Below are positions 42,835 through 52,384 of a stretch of DNA of 64,000 nt, in pieces. Position 1 is the first letter of the stretch. Each line of letters starts with the position of its first letter. The stretch comes from Flavobacteriales bacterium (GTDB taxonomy: Bacteria > Bacteroidota > Bacteroidia > Flavobacteriales_F > PHOS-HE28), in assembly GCA_016717225.1 (NCBI GenBank), contig JADKGB010000037.1, positions 62,001-126,000 of the forward strand, in the 5' to 3' direction. The notes beneath the pieces were generated by a model. The model worked only from the letters and a program-made list of their open reading frames with translations, did no database searches and was not told the origin of the DNA. A program made the translations under genes and the position numbers.

Positions 42835-44364
42835 ATGTCTGTTAGAGTTCGTTTCGCCCCCAGCCCCACCGGTCCCTTGCACATGGGCGGTGTGCGCACA
42901 GCCTTGTACAACTACCTGTTCGCACGTAAGCATGGTGGGCAGTTCCTGTTGCGCATCGAAGACACCGATCAAGCACGCTATGTGCCCGGAGCAGAGGAGT
43001 ACATCAAGGAAAGTCTGGAGTGGTGCGGAATGGTGCCCGATGAAAGTCCGTGGGTAGGTGGCCCTGATGGACCCTACCGCCAGAGCGACCGCAAAGCATT
43101 GTACCGCCAGTATGCCGATGAACTGATCACCAACGACAAAGCCTACTACGCCTTCGACACGTCGGAGGAATTGGACGCCATGCGCGAACGGCTGAAGGCG
43201 GCCGGTGTTGCCGCCCCCGCCTACAATGCGGTTACGCGCGAGCACATGAAGAACAGCTTGACGCTGAGTGCCGACGAAACCAAGGAGCGACTTGAGCGTG
43301 GGGATGAGTTTGTGATCCGGCTGAAAGTTCCGCGCCATGCTGAAGTGCGTTTCGAAGACATTATCCGTGGATGGGTGGTGGTACACAGCGCCAATCTGGA
43401 TGACAAAGTGCTTTTCAAAAGCGACGGCATGCCTACGTACCATTTGGCCAATATCGTGGATGACCATTTGATGCGCATTACGCATGTGATCCGTGGCGAA
43501 GAGTGGCTGCCCAGCGCGCCCATACACGTGCTCATTTATGAGGCGTTCGGTTGGGAGCGTCCGCAGTTCGCACACCTGCCGCTGATCCTGAAACCCGATG
43601 GCAACGGCAAGCTCAGCAAACGCGATGGCGACCGCCTTGGCTTCCCGGTTTTTTCCTTGAACTGGACCGACCCCGCCACCGGCGAAAAGAGCAGTGGTTA
43701 TCGCGAGCGGGGCTACTACCCGGAAGCGTTCATCAACATGCTTGCCTTGCTCGGTTGGAATCCCGGCACAGATCAAGAGATCATGAGCCTGGGGGAACTC
43801 ACGGATCTTTTCGACCTGGAGCGCGTGCATAAGGGCGGTGCCAAATTCGATCCGGAGAAAACCAAGTGGTTCAACCAGCAATACCTGCGGATGCGACCCG
43901 ACGCTGAATTGGGCGCCCAATTGCTCCCGAAACTGATGGCCCATGGCATTGAGGCCACCTTGGCCCGAGCCACCCAGGCCGCTTCGCTGCTGAAGGAACG
44001 TGCGACTTTTGTGGACGACATGTTGGAGGGTACATATCTGTTCACGCATGGTTCACCACTGATCGATAACACAGTCGCGAACGAGGAGTTGAAGAAGCGC
44101 TGGAAACCGGAGGTCGCACCGGCCATAGAAGACTTCCTGTTGAAGCTTGAACGGATCCGGGAATTCTCCCCGGGGGCGATCGAAACCGCGTTCAACGAAA
44201 TGCTCCAGGAGAAGACCATGAAGATCGGTCAGGTGATGCCGGTCTACAGGCTTTTTGTAGCCGGCCGAACTCAAGGCCCCGGCATGTTCGATGTGAGTGC
44301 ACTTCTGGGCAGGGAAGAGGTGGTGGAGCGATTGAAAGCCGGGCTCGCACTTTGTCGACCATGA
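42835..44364 (+). CDS. gltX: Glutamyl-tRNA synthetase
   Basis: A 509-residue class I aminoacyl-tRNA synthetase charging tRNA-Glu. FAPSPTGPLHMGGVRTALYNYLFA near the start holds the HIGH-like motif, and KLSKRDG near residue 260 is the KMSKS-like loop. FLLRIEDTDQ and the C-terminal anticodon-binding helices are also present. Length is normal. The ATG sits right after the CATG-rich leader; its stop overlaps the folB start (ATGA), so folB translation is probably coupled. Confidence 0.97.
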   Translation: MSVRVRFAPSPTGPLHMGGVRTALYNYLFARKHGGQFLLRIEDTDQARYVPGAEEYIKESLEWCGMVPDESPWVGGPDGPYRQSDRKALYRQYADELITNDKAYYAFDTSEELDAMRERLKAAGVAAPAYNAVTREHMKNSLTLSADETKERLERGDEFVIRLKVPRHAEVRFEDIIRGWVVVHSANLDDKVLFKSDGMPTYHLANIVDDHLMRITHVIRGEEWLPSAPIHVLIYEAFGWERPQFAHLPLILKPDGNGKLSKRDGDRLGFPVFSLNWTDPATGEKSSGYRERGYYPEAFINMLALLGWNPGTDQEIMSLGELTDLFDLERVHKGGAKFDPEKTKWFNQQYLRMRPDAELGAQLLPKLMAHGIEATLARATQAASLLKERATFVDDMLEGTYLFTHGSPLIDNTVANEELKKRWKPEVAPAIEDFLLKLERIREFSPGAIETAFNEMLQEKTMKIGQVMPVYRLFVAGRTQGPGMFDVSALLGREEVVERLKAGLALCRP

Positions 44365-44711
44365 GTGTCATCGAAGTCAACGGGATCAGGGTATACGCTT
44401 ACCATGGTTGCCTCTCGGAAGAAGGTCGCATAGGAGGACACTACCAGGTGGATATCAGCATTACGGGTGATTTCGGTAAAAGCGAACGCACGGACAAACT
44501 GACCGACACCATCGATTATTCGCGCGTTACGGCCATCGTGAAAGAGCAAATGGCCATCCGCAGCAAGCTCATCGAACATGTGGGTCGCAGGATATTCGAC
44601 GCCTTGAAAGCCGAATGGGGCGAAGGCTACCAATGGCGGATGAGACTTACCAAGGAGCACCCGCCAGTGGCCGGGGCCGTGGATCATGTGGTATATGTGC
44701 TGGAAGGTTAG
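44361..44711 (+). CDS. folB: Dihydroneopterin aldolase
   Basis: A 116-residue FolB, cleaving 7,8-dihydroneopterin to 6-hydroxymethyl-dihydropterin in folate synthesis. Conserved features are YAYHGCLSEE (the Tyr/His/Glu region near 12-22) and the catalytic Lys in RLTKEHPP near 100, with TIDYSRV near 50. ATG 44361 overlaps the gltX stop by 4 nt, indicating translational coupling. Confidence 0.92.
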   Translation: MSVIEVNGIRVYAYHGCLSEEGRIGGHYQVDISITGDFGKSERTDKLTDTIDYSRVTAIVKEQMAIRSKLIEHVGRRIFDALKAEWGEGYQWRMRLTKEHPPVAGAVDHVVYVLEG

Positions 44712-44771
44712 TTCGCCGTCTGTCTTTCGGAAACGATCAACCACCAACCGACCACCAACAACGAGTTCGTC

Positions 44772-44779
44772 TATCTTCG
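44772..44779 (+). promoter_or_regulatory. Predicted -7 box of tRNA-Cys
   Basis: TATCTTCG ends 13 nt before the first base of tRNA-Cys, a sensible distance for a tRNA promoter. No -33 TTG was seen 18 nt upstream. Confidence 0.45.
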
Positions 44780-44792
44780 CAGCCCATTCAAC

Positions 44793-44863
44793 GGTCGCGT
44801 GGCCGAGTGGCTAGGCACAGCTCTGCAAAAGCTGCTACTGCGGTTCGAATCCGCACGCGACCT
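44793..44863 (+). tRNA. tRNA-Cys (anticodon GCA)
   Basis: The cloverleaf folds well: acceptor stem GGTCGCG/CGCGACC, D arm with GCC/GGC, anticodon stem CAGCT/AGCTG with loop CTGCAAA (anticodon GCA) and T arm TGCGG-TTCGAAT-CCGCA. The CCA end is not encoded. It lies between folB and porZ and is followed directly by a strong terminator. Confidence 0.96.
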
Positions 44864-44871
44864 CTACCAAG

Positions 44872-44898
44872 GATCCCCTGCTTTGCTGGGGATCTTTT
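44872..44898 (+). terminator. Intrinsic terminator of tRNA-Cys
   Basis: GATCCCC (44872-44878) pairs with GGGGATC (44888-44894) around a 9-nt loop and is followed by TTTT. This is a classic Rho-independent signal. Confidence 0.85.
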
Positions 44899-44968
44899 CG
44901 TTCAAGAACTACCTTTCCATACCGATCAGCCGAACTTGACGTTGGTAACGGTGCTTTCCTTTTTGCCC

Positions 44969-47323
44969 ATGCGTGCGACTTATCCGCTATTCCTTGTCCT
45001 GAACATAGTTTCTACAAGCCTTTGTGCTCAAGGCAACATAGGTATCGGCCAGTGGCGCGATCACTACCCCTACTCGAATGCCAGGTTGGTGATCGAGGCT
45101 AACGGGGTGGCTTATTGTGCTTCCCGAAATGCGATCTTCAAGGCGGACCCAGCCACGAATGAACTGGAGAAGCTCTCCAAAGTGAACGCGTTGAGCGACG
45201 TGGACATTACCGCATTGGGCTGGAATGCTGGTCTTAACGCATTGTTGGTCGGTTACGCGAATGGCAACTTCGACATGGTCAAGGGGGAGACCGCGACGAA
45301 TATCGGGGACATCAAGCGAAGTGGATTGATCGGCGACAAACGCATTTATGAGATCACCTGCCAGGGAGACCTGGCTTACTTGAGTTGTGGCTTCGGCATC
45401 GTGGTTCTGGACCTGGTAAGGCAGGAAGTGCGAGAAACGTGGATCATCGGCACCAATGGCGCACAGGTTCAAGTGAACGCTGTTGCCTTCATGCCCGACT
45501 CGATCTATGCTGCGACAGAGGCGGGTTTGTTCAGCGCATGGCGCGGGGAGACCAATCTGGCGGCATTCACTAATTGGCATAAGCGCCTCGACGTACCACA
45601 ACCAAATGGCAGATTCAGTGACGTGGAGACCTTCAGTGGTCGGTTGTTCGTGAATGGCGATTTCGGGGCAACGGGCGCGGAATTGGACACGATCTATTAT
45701 TGGGATTCGGGATGGCAACGGTTGACGGACGCTTATTCGCGAGATAACCGGAGTATCAGTGTTTCCCCGGATGGGCAGCGAATGGTGGTAGGCGTTGCGT
45801 ACGAGTTAAGACAATACGATGCTTCATTGAACCGCGTGTTCCAAGGGGCCGATGGGTTCATTTTGAAAGGAGCATGGGGTGCTTCTGATGGCGGAGCTTG
45901 GGTGGCTTCTGACAATTTGGGACTTGTGCGTTTGCCTGCTGGGGGCGGGAGCATCAAGATCGTTCCGAATGGACCGCGGAATACCGGCGCGTTGAAATTG
46001 GACGCCCAAGGAGGGTGGCTTATGGTGGCCACTGGATCTGTCGCTGGAAACTGGACGAACACATTTGGGCACCTGGGGATACACGTATATCACGACAACA
46101 CTTGGCGTACGGTCCAGGAGGCCGATGACGTCCTCATGCTTGGCGTGAATGGACTTGGAGGAGGAGCGGTCGACCCGATGGCCGTCTCAATGGACCCGGA
46201 TGATCCTGGGCACGGCTATACGGGAAGTTGGGAAGAGGGGGTGTTGGAATGGCGCAATGGATCGGTACAGGCCATTTGGAATGCCACGAACAGCTCATTG
46301 GGCACGAATGGTGATGCTGCAAATGGTGTAGTGAATGTAGCCGGTCTGGATTTCGACAAAGACGGTAATCTATGGGTTACCAACGCCAACACAAATGCGA
46401 TCCTGAGCGTGCGCAAAAAAGGGGGTGAATGGAAATCGTTCAGTCCGGGTAATTTGCTCGCAGGGAACAATTTGGTCAGTGAGATCACGTGTGCCCATGA
46501 AAATGACCTGAAGTGGATCATTCGTCCACGAGGAAACGCGTTGCTGGTATTTACTGATGGCGGTACGATCGACGACACGGGTGATGATCAGTTCAAGCTC
46601 CTCACCACCAGCGAGAATCAAGGCAAATTGCCGTCGTTGGAGGTTGCCAGCGTAGCAGAAGACCTGGACGGAGAGGTCTGGGTAGGTACAGGCAAGGGCA
46701 TCGCTGTCTTCTATAACCCCGGGGCGATCTTCAGCGAGACGGGGGAGAACTTCGACTGTCAGCAGATCCTCATCGAGCAGGATGGCAATGTGCAGATCCT
46801 TCTGGAGACGGAGGTTGTAGGCGCTATTGCGGTAGATGGTGCGAATCGAAAATGGCTCGGAACGCAAGCGAGTGGAGCTTTCCTTGTTAGCCAGGATGGC
46901 ACCCGGGAACTGGCTCATTTTACCGCTGAGAACAGCCCGCTGCCAAGCAACAACATCACTGCGATCACGATCGACGGGATCACGGGTGAAGTGTTTTTCG
47001 CAACAGACCAAGGGATCATCAGTTACCGAGGTGAAGCCACCGACGGGGTCCGGGAGGCTACCTGTGCAAGTGTATTCCCCAATCCGGTGCGCGAATCCTA
47101 TCAAGGACCGGTTGCTATCACTGGTCTCGCCGCAGATAGTGACGTGCGTATTACGGATATCGCAGGCAATCTGGTTTATAAAACCACCTCACTTGGGGGC
47201 CAAGCTATTTGGCCGGCAACGGACCTTGCCGGACAACGGGTGAGCACGGGCGTTTATTTGGTTATGGCCGCTGATCCGACAGGGGCGACCACGTGCAACA
47301 CCAAGGTGCTCGTAGTGCGCTGA
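44969..47323 (+). CDS. porZ: T9SS attachment-complex protein PorZ
   Basis: A 784-residue protein with a signal peptide (cleavage near LCAQG, residue 20), an all-beta body of propeller-like repeats (for example ENDLKWIIRPRG and EVWVGTGKGIAV, as in Por_Secre proteins) and a T9SS-type C-terminal domain (about 705-784; VFPNPVRESYQGPVAI, GVYLV). Length matches PorZ (about 775 residues in Porphyromonas). PorZ sits on the cell surface in the attachment complex with PorU, PorV and PorQ, helping process cargo CTDs and link them to lipid. ATG 44969 is supported by the signal peptide; upstream in-frame sequence covers the tRNA and is discarded. recO follows 9 nt later. Confidence 0.86.
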   Translation: MRATYPLFLVLNIVSTSLCAQGNIGIGQWRDHYPYSNARLVIEANGVAYCASRNAIFKADPATNELEKLSKVNALSDVDITALGWNAGLNALLVGYANGNFDMVKGETATNIGDIKRSGLIGDKRIYEITCQGDLAYLSCGFGIVVLDLVRQEVRETWIIGTNGAQVQVNAVAFMPDSIYAATEAGLFSAWRGETNLAAFTNWHKRLDVPQPNGRFSDVETFSGRLFVNGDFGATGAELDTIYYWDSGWQRLTDAYSRDNRSISVSPDGQRMVVGVAYELRQYDASLNRVFQGADGFILKGAWGASDGGAWVASDNLGLVRLPAGGGSIKIVPNGPRNTGALKLDAQGGWLMVATGSVAGNWTNTFGHLGIHVYHDNTWRTVQEADDVLMLGVNGLGGGAVDPMAVSMDPDDPGHGYTGSWEEGVLEWRNGSVQAIWNATNSSLGTNGDAANGVVNVAGLDFDKDGNLWVTNANTNAILSVRKKGGEWKSFSPGNLLAGNNLVSEITCAHENDLKWIIRPRGNALLVFTDGGTIDDTGDDQFKLLTTSENQGKLPSLEVASVAEDLDGEVWVGTGKGIAVFYNPGAIFSETGENFDCQQILIEQDGNVQILLETEVVGAIAVDGANRKWLGTQASGAFLVSQDGTRELAHFTAENSPLPSNNITAITIDGITGEVFFATDQGIISYRGEATDGVREATCASVFPNPVRESYQGPVAITGLAADSDVRITDIAGNLVYKTTSLGGQAIWPATDLAGQRVSTGVYLVMAADPTGATTCNTKVLVVR

Positions 47324-47332
47324 TCTTCGCGC

Positions 47333-48049
47333 ATGCTTCATACCACTCGCGCGGTGGTTCTGCGCACAGTGAAACATACCGATAGAAGTACGGTAGTGAA
47401 AGCGTGTACCGAGTTGTTCGGCACACGTTCCTATTTGGTGCGCACGGGGCAGAAAGGCGGATCCAAGAACTCGGCGCTGCAGCCGTTGAGCCGAGTTGAA
47501 ATGGTTGTTTCCGAATCGCAAGAGCGTGACATGCACAGCGTGCGAGAATTGCGTGTTGAACGTCCGTACACGCAACTTTCCAGCGATCCGATCCGTGGGA
47601 TGCTTGCGTTGTTCGCGCAAGAAGTTCTTTACCGCACCCTGCGTGAAGAGACGGGAGACTTGGCGCTGTTCTCCTTTGTGCAAGAAGCTCTGGAGGCGAT
47701 GGATACCGGGGATGACGTGCCGTACTTTCCGCTGAAACTGCTTGTTCAGCTAATGCAGCACCTGGGGATCAGTCCTGCATCTCCATTGCCAGGAGAGTCG
47801 CGGTTCGATATGCGCGAAGGCTATTTCTTCGCAGGATCGCCACCGCATGAATTGTGCATGGCTCCGCCACAGAGTGCTTTGTTCGCGGCACTGATCCACG
47901 CGGACTGGAATGAAATAACTACTTCGAAGCTGGAGCCAGCACTGGTGCGCCGCGCACTTTTGGACGATCTCTTGATCTACTATCGACTGCATGTTGAGGG
48001 ATTCGGAGAGTTGCGTTCCCCTGCGGTGCTGCATGCGCTGCTCGCCTGA
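47333..48049 (+). CDS. recO: DNA repair protein RecO
   Basis: A 238-residue RecO, which helps load RecA on SSB-coated DNA in gap repair with RecF and RecR. The N-terminal OB-fold begins LHTTRAVVLRTVKHTDRSTVVKAC and continues with YLVRTGQKGG; the helical C-terminal domain contains FPLKLLVQLMQHLGISP. The four zinc-binding cysteines of some RecO proteins are absent, as is usual in Bacteroidota. It starts 9 nt after porZ, an adjacency I recall from other members of the phylum. Confidence 0.9.
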   Translation: MLHTTRAVVLRTVKHTDRSTVVKACTELFGTRSYLVRTGQKGGSKNSALQPLSRVEMVVSESQERDMHSVRELRVERPYTQLSSDPIRGMLALFAQEVLYRTLREETGDLALFSFVQEALEAMDTGDDVPYFPLKLLVQLMQHLGISPASPLPGESRFDMREGYFFAGSPPHELCMAPPQSALFAALIHADWNEITTSKLEPALVRRALLDDLLIYYRLHVEGFGELRSPAVLHALLA

Positions 48050-48119
48050 ACGGGAGCGTTCAACAGCGGGTATCTTCCGCCGCTGATAACGATCGCCCGC
48101 TCCGCCCTTCCTTCTCTTC

Positions 48120-50258
48120 ATGAAGACCCATGGGCGCTCGGTTCGCAACGCACCCAATGCCCACATGCACGCCCAGCTTCCCACCCCACCCAAAGCCGAA
48201 AAGGTCGATCACCAAGTTGTGGTCCACGGTGACGATCGCAACGACGAATACTTCTGGATGCGATTGAGTGAGGACCAGCGCAGCGCCAAGGTGCCCGATG
48301 CGCATACCCTACGCGTGGTCGACCACCTGAAAAAAGAAAACGCGTACGCGGATGTGTTGCTCGCGCCGGTGAAGCAACTCCGGGAAGACCTCTTCCTTGA
48401 GATGAAGGGACGCATCAAAGAGGAGGACCTCAGTGTGCCTTACCGCGAGAACGGATATTGGTACAATGACAGGGTTGAGCAAGGGAAGGAGTATGCTGTG
48501 CACATGCGGGCCAAGGCGAATGCGGACGGCAGCAAGCCCGAAGTTCTCGTTGACTTCATCAACGAGAACACAATGGCCGAAGGGCATGACTACTTCGACC
48601 TGGGCGACTTCGAGATCAGTCCGGACAATAACCTGTGCGCGTACAGTGTAGACACCGTTAGCAGAAGACAATACGTGCTGCGCTTCCGCGATCTGCGTAC
48701 CGGAGCGGAACTTCCGGATGTGATCACCAATACAAGTGGTGGCGGTGCGTGGGCGGACAACAAGACCTTTTTCTACAGTCGCAAGAACAAGACATTACGC
48801 GACTACAAGATACTCCGTCACACGCTTGGCACCGATGAGAGCGAAGATGTGGAAGTGTTCCATGAGAAGGACAGTGCGTTCAGTTGCGATGTATACCGCG
48901 ACCGCAGCGATGCCTTCGTGATGATCACAACGGGCAGTACACTCAGTACGGAAGAGTGGTATTTGCCAGTTAGCGAACCGCACGGGAGGTTCACGGTTTT
49001 TCTACCGCGCGAAAAGGAACATGAGTACAGTGTGCAACACGCGGCTGGTGAATTTTTCGTCCTTACGAATTGGAACGCGGAGAATTTCCGGTTGATGAAA
49101 TGTTCTGCGAAGAACACTGCGAAAGAGGCTTGGTCCGAAGTTTTGCCACATCGCGCGGATGTTCTGCTTGAAGACGTGGATCTCTTCATTGACCACATGG
49201 TCTTCAGCGAACGCGAAAAAGGGCTTACGCATTTGCGAGTGCGTAAGCTGAGTACAGGGGAAGAGCACCCGATCACCTTCAACGACCCGGCATATGTGGC
49301 ATATACAGGAACGAATCCAGAGTACAACAGTAACAAGTTGCGTTATGGCTATACCAGCCTTACCACACCAAGCGGCGTTTACGAACATGATCTGAATACG
49401 AAAACCAACACCTTGTTGAAGCAACAAGAAGTGGTTGGCGCCTTCAATGCTGCGGACTATGGGAGCGAGCGTGTTTGGGCAACAGCGCGTGATGGGCAGC
49501 GTGTGCCCATGAGCATCGTGTACAAGAAAGGCACACGGATCGATGGCACTTCTCCGCTGCTGCTCTATGGTTATGGTTCGTACGGGATCAGCATGGAACC
49601 CACCTTCAGCAGTGCGCGACTATCACTACTGGATCGCGGGTTCGTGTTCGTTCTTGCGCATATACGAGGCGGCGAAGAATTGGGCCGGGCGTGGTACGAC
49701 AACGGTAAAATGGAGCACAAGCAGAACACCTTTTCGGACTTCATTGATTGTGCGGAGTTTCTGCTGAAGAACAACTACTGCGACCCCAAGCGCTTGTTCT
49801 GTATGGGCGGAAGCGCCGGTGGTTTGTTGGTAGGTGCGGTTGCGAACATGCGCCCCGAACTGTGGAACGCGATCGTGGCCGAGGTGCCTTTTGTAGATGT
49901 GGTGAACACCATGCTCGACGAAAGTATTCCGCTCACCACCGGCGAATTCGATGAATGGGGTGATCCGAAAGAGAAGATCGCTTACGAGCGCATGCTGAGT
50001 TACTCGCCGTACGACAATGTGAAGGATGCGAAGTACCCAGCGATGCTCGTAATCACCGGGCTTCACGACAGCCAGGTGCAGTATTGGGAGCCCGCCAAAT
50101 GGGTACAGCGCTTACGCGAACACCAACAAGGGGAAGAGCCTATTATCCTGAAGACCAACATGGAGGCGGGCCACGGCGGCGCCAGCGGGCGCTTCGAGCG
50201 ACTGAAGGAAGTGGCGTTGATCTATGCGTTCCTTGTGGAACGAGCAGGACTTCTATAG
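48120..50258 (+). CDS. ptrB: Oligopeptidase B (S9A serine peptidase)
   Basis: A 712-residue oligopeptidase of the prolyl oligopeptidase family. The N-terminal beta-propeller contains DEYFWMRL and RENGYWYNDRVEQGKEYAVH. The alpha/beta-hydrolase end has the catalytic Ser in MGGSAGGLLVG near 555, the Asp in TGLHDSQVQYWEP near 650 and the His in EAGHGGASGRF near 685. The family cleaves after Arg or Lys in short peptides. No convincing signal peptide is seen, so it may be cytoplasmic. The first 25 residues are non-conserved, and ATG 48165 is an alternative start. A TATCTTCC box lies at 48071-48078. Confidence 0.9.
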   Translation: MKTHGRSVRNAPNAHMHAQLPTPPKAEKVDHQVVVHGDDRNDEYFWMRLSEDQRSAKVPDAHTLRVVDHLKKENAYADVLLAPVKQLREDLFLEMKGRIKEEDLSVPYRENGYWYNDRVEQGKEYAVHMRAKANADGSKPEVLVDFINENTMAEGHDYFDLGDFEISPDNNLCAYSVDTVSRRQYVLRFRDLRTGAELPDVITNTSGGGAWADNKTFFYSRKNKTLRDYKILRHTLGTDESEDVEVFHEKDSAFSCDVYRDRSDAFVMITTGSTLSTEEWYLPVSEPHGRFTVFLPREKEHEYSVQHAAGEFFVLTNWNAENFRLMKCSAKNTAKEAWSEVLPHRADVLLEDVDLFIDHMVFSEREKGLTHLRVRKLSTGEEHPITFNDPAYVAYTGTNPEYNSNKLRYGYTSLTTPSGVYEHDLNTKTNTLLKQQEVVGAFNAADYGSERVWATARDGQRVPMSIVYKKGTRIDGTSPLLLYGYGSYGISMEPTFSSARLSLLDRGFVFVLAHIRGGEELGRAWYDNGKMEHKQNTFSDFIDCAEFLLKNNYCDPKRLFCMGGSAGGLLVGAVANMRPELWNAIVAEVPFVDVVNTMLDESIPLTTGEFDEWGDPKEKIAYERMLSYSPYDNVKDAKYPAMLVITGLHDSQVQYWEPAKWVQRLREHQQGEEPIILKTNMEAGHGGASGRFERLKEVALIYAFLVERAGLL

Positions 50259-50327
50259 GGCGACTATAATAGAGCCGCAGCGAGGATCAGCGTGTCTGCG
50301 TCAGGTATTGACGCACACTGGGGCTCT

Positions 50328-50558
50328 TCAGCTCGCGATGCTCTCCATGTGCATGATCTCCTCGGGCTGCATGTCGATCACGCTCACTGGTTTGAGGGGA
50401 TCGCGCTGCAATCGCTCGTAATCGCCGATGCTCGCGAAGAAGAGTTTGCGTTTTTCGGCCAGCTCGACTTCCCAGATCACGCCGAACACTTCTTTGCCAT
50501 TGCGCAACTTGAATTTGCAGTGCTTGTTGGCGTATGGGCGTATGCGTGTGAGGTCCAT
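50328..50558 (-). CDS. Small conserved-looking protein, unknown function
   Basis: A 76-residue cytoplasmic protein, MDLTRIRPYANKHCKFKLRN and onwards, with a compact beta-strand-rich pattern (KEVFGVIWEVELAEK, KLFFASIGDYERL) ending with acidic PEEIMHMESIAS. It looks like a real small fold, but I do not recognise the family. ATG 50558 is preferred; an upstream extension to 50603 is possible. It lies on its own between convergent ptrB and the minus-strand transglycosylase. Confidence 0.55.
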   Translation of the reverse strand: MDLTRIRPYANKHCKFKLRNGKEVFGVIWEVELAEKRKLFFASIGDYERLQRDPLKPVSVIDMQPEEIMHMESIAS

Positions 50559-50679
50559 GGAGAGAATGAATTGACGAAGAAGTCGTCGAAAGATCAACCG
50601 CAAAGTAGCCGATGAGCAAGGCGGGGAGCAAGTCGAATTATCAACACGAGGACACGGCCTGTGTACAAAACGACAAGGT

Positions 50680-50703
50680 GATGCAGGCTATTGCCTGAGC
50701 ATC
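50680..50703 (-). terminator. Possible hairpin after the LysM transglycosylase
   Basis: GATGCAGGC (50680-50688) pairs with GCCTG..CATC (50693-50703) with a 2-nt bulge and a TATT loop. On the minus strand it follows the mltD-like stop by about 50 nt, but the T-run after it is poor. Confidence 0.35.
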
Positions 50704-50751
50704 AGTGCAAAGACGAATGCATAAAAGCGCGAGAAGAAAATGAGCGAGGTG

Positions 50752-52233
50752 TTAACCCTTCTGCACACCGACCTTCAGCTTCTTCCCAACCGGCAATTTC
50801 TGCAGGTTCATGTCGCTGTTCAAGAGTTTGATCGCGGCCACCGTGGTGCCAGGATAATGCTGCGCAATACCCCAAAGTGTATCGCCGGGTTGCACCGTGT
50901 GGTAGATGTATTCTACCTGCTTCGGATCCATGGTCGATGCCTGATCCGCGGGTTTGCTCGTTTCGATCGCAGAGCTGGCTGGCGCTGCTTTCCTGATCAC
51001 CAATTTTTGTCCGGCCTTCAATCGATCGCTGCGAAGGCGGTTCCATGCGCGCAGGTCGCTCACGCTCACTTTGTTCTTCTTGGCAATACTCCCGAGCGAT
51101 TCGCCTCTACGAACCACGTGCGTTCGCTTGGCTGATCCTCCAACGCTGGTATCATCCTGCCGATTGCTGGCTGTGGGAGGTGCAGGATTGCTCAGGTCGG
51201 GCATGAAACTGTGGCTCACGAAATCCTCACGCTCAATAAAGTTGGGGATCAATGTGCGCGGCAGGTAAAGCGCAACGGGTTCATTCAAGTCGGGCACAAA
51301 GCCACGTTTGAATACCGGGTTCAGGTCCAGCACCTCTTGGGCGTTTCCGCCGGTGATCCTTGCGAGCGTTTCCAATTGCAAGGGGTAGCAAACGTGGATC
51401 GTATCCACCTCGTAAGAGCAATAGTTGGGTATCACCGGGTAGATGTTGTAGTCCGCCGCGTGTTCGAAGATGTAGTTCACGGCGACGAAGGCGGGTACAT
51501 ACCCGCGGGTTTCCCGCGGCAGGTGATCGTACACGGCCCAATAGTCCAATCCACCTCCGGATCGGCGGATCGCCTTGTTCACATTACCTGGCCCACAATT
51601 GTATGCGGCCAACGCCAGCTCCCAATTGCCGAAAATGCGGTAGAGATCCTTCAGGTACAAGCACGCTGCTTCGGTGCTTTGGTAAACATCGCAACGTTCG
51701 TCCATGTAGCTGTCCACCTGAAGGCCGTACATCTTACCGGTCCCCACCATGAACTGCCAAAGACCCACAGCGGCAGCACGTGATCGGGCGCCAGGGAAAA
51801 GGGCACTTTCAACCACGGCCAAGTATTTCAACTCATGTGGCATGCCGTGTCGCTCCAATGCCTCTTCGAAAACCGGAAAATAAAGCTGGGCCAAGCCGAG
51901 CATGCGCGCGGTCTGCTCACGTTTGCGAACGCTGTACAGGTCGATGTAGCTCTGAACCGGGCCGTTGTAGGTGAGCTTGAAGGGAGTGCGTTCGTCCAGA
52001 TCCGCTAAGCGCTGACGCACCACATCGGGGGCATAGCGCGGTGTGTCGGTAAGGGCGAATCCGTGAGTGTTCAGCACAGATGCGTCCGTGATGAACGGAT
52101 CATTTTTTACCCACGACATCGTACTCATAGCATCAATGCGCTCCAATACGGCATCATCCACGGGTATAGGCTGTTGAGCACTCACCCAAACAGGTAGTGC
52201 AAGAGCAAGGAAAAGCGCGTTCGTTTTAGCCAT
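50752..52233 (-). CDS. LysM-containing lytic transglycosylase (MltD-like)
   Basis: A 493-residue murein-cleaving enzyme. A signal peptide (cleavage near VSAQQ, residue 21) is followed by the SLT catalytic domain (about 100-290), with the catalytic Glu in VVESALFPGARS, GLWQFM and AAYNCGPGNVNKAI, then two LysM peptidoglycan-binding domains (about 375-420 and 440-490; VRRGESLGSIA and VQPGDTLWGIA). It makes 1,6-anhydromuropeptides in wall growth or division. ATG 52233 is chosen as the start nearest the signal peptide; 52257 is possible. It lies downstream of gatA on the same strand. Confidence 0.9.
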   Translation of the reverse strand: MAKTNALFLALALPVWVSAQQPIPVDDAVLERIDAMSTMSWVKNDPFITDASVLNTHGFALTDTPRYAPDVVRQRLADLDERTPFKLTYNGPVQSYIDLYSVRKREQTARMLGLAQLYFPVFEEALERHGMPHELKYLAVVESALFPGARSRAAAVGLWQFMVGTGKMYGLQVDSYMDERCDVYQSTEAACLYLKDLYRIFGNWELALAAYNCGPGNVNKAIRRSGGGLDYWAVYDHLPRETRGYVPAFVAVNYIFEHAADYNIYPVIPNYCSYEVDTIHVCYPLQLETLARITGGNAQEVLDLNPVFKRGFVPDLNEPVALYLPRTLIPNFIEREDFVSHSFMPDLSNPAPPTASNRQDDTSVGGSAKRTHVVRRGESLGSIAKKNKVSVSDLRAWNRLRSDRLKAGQKLVIRKAAPASSAIETSKPADQASTMDPKQVEYIYHTVQPGDTLWGIAQHYPGTTVAAIKLLNSDMNLQKLPVGKKLKVGVQKG

Positions 52234-52384
52234 GAGGATGCGAAAAGTAGGCTTCATACGGCCTTGGGCGGGCATGGTTCTAAGGAGCGGTCAACGATCG
52301 GATGTGAACGGCGGGTTCGACCAATGGCGGACCAGGGTCAACCAACCGGCAATTTCGGCCAATAAGTACAAGAAGAGAACGGAA

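Noticed and set aside
42727..44049. Minus-strand open frame of 440 codons
   Set aside because: It is antisense to most of gltX, which has clear synthetase motifs. There is no independent domain or start signal.
44615..44968. N-terminal extension of porZ
   Set aside because: It would include folB's end and the whole tRNA-Cys gene and terminator; the signal peptide starts at 44969.
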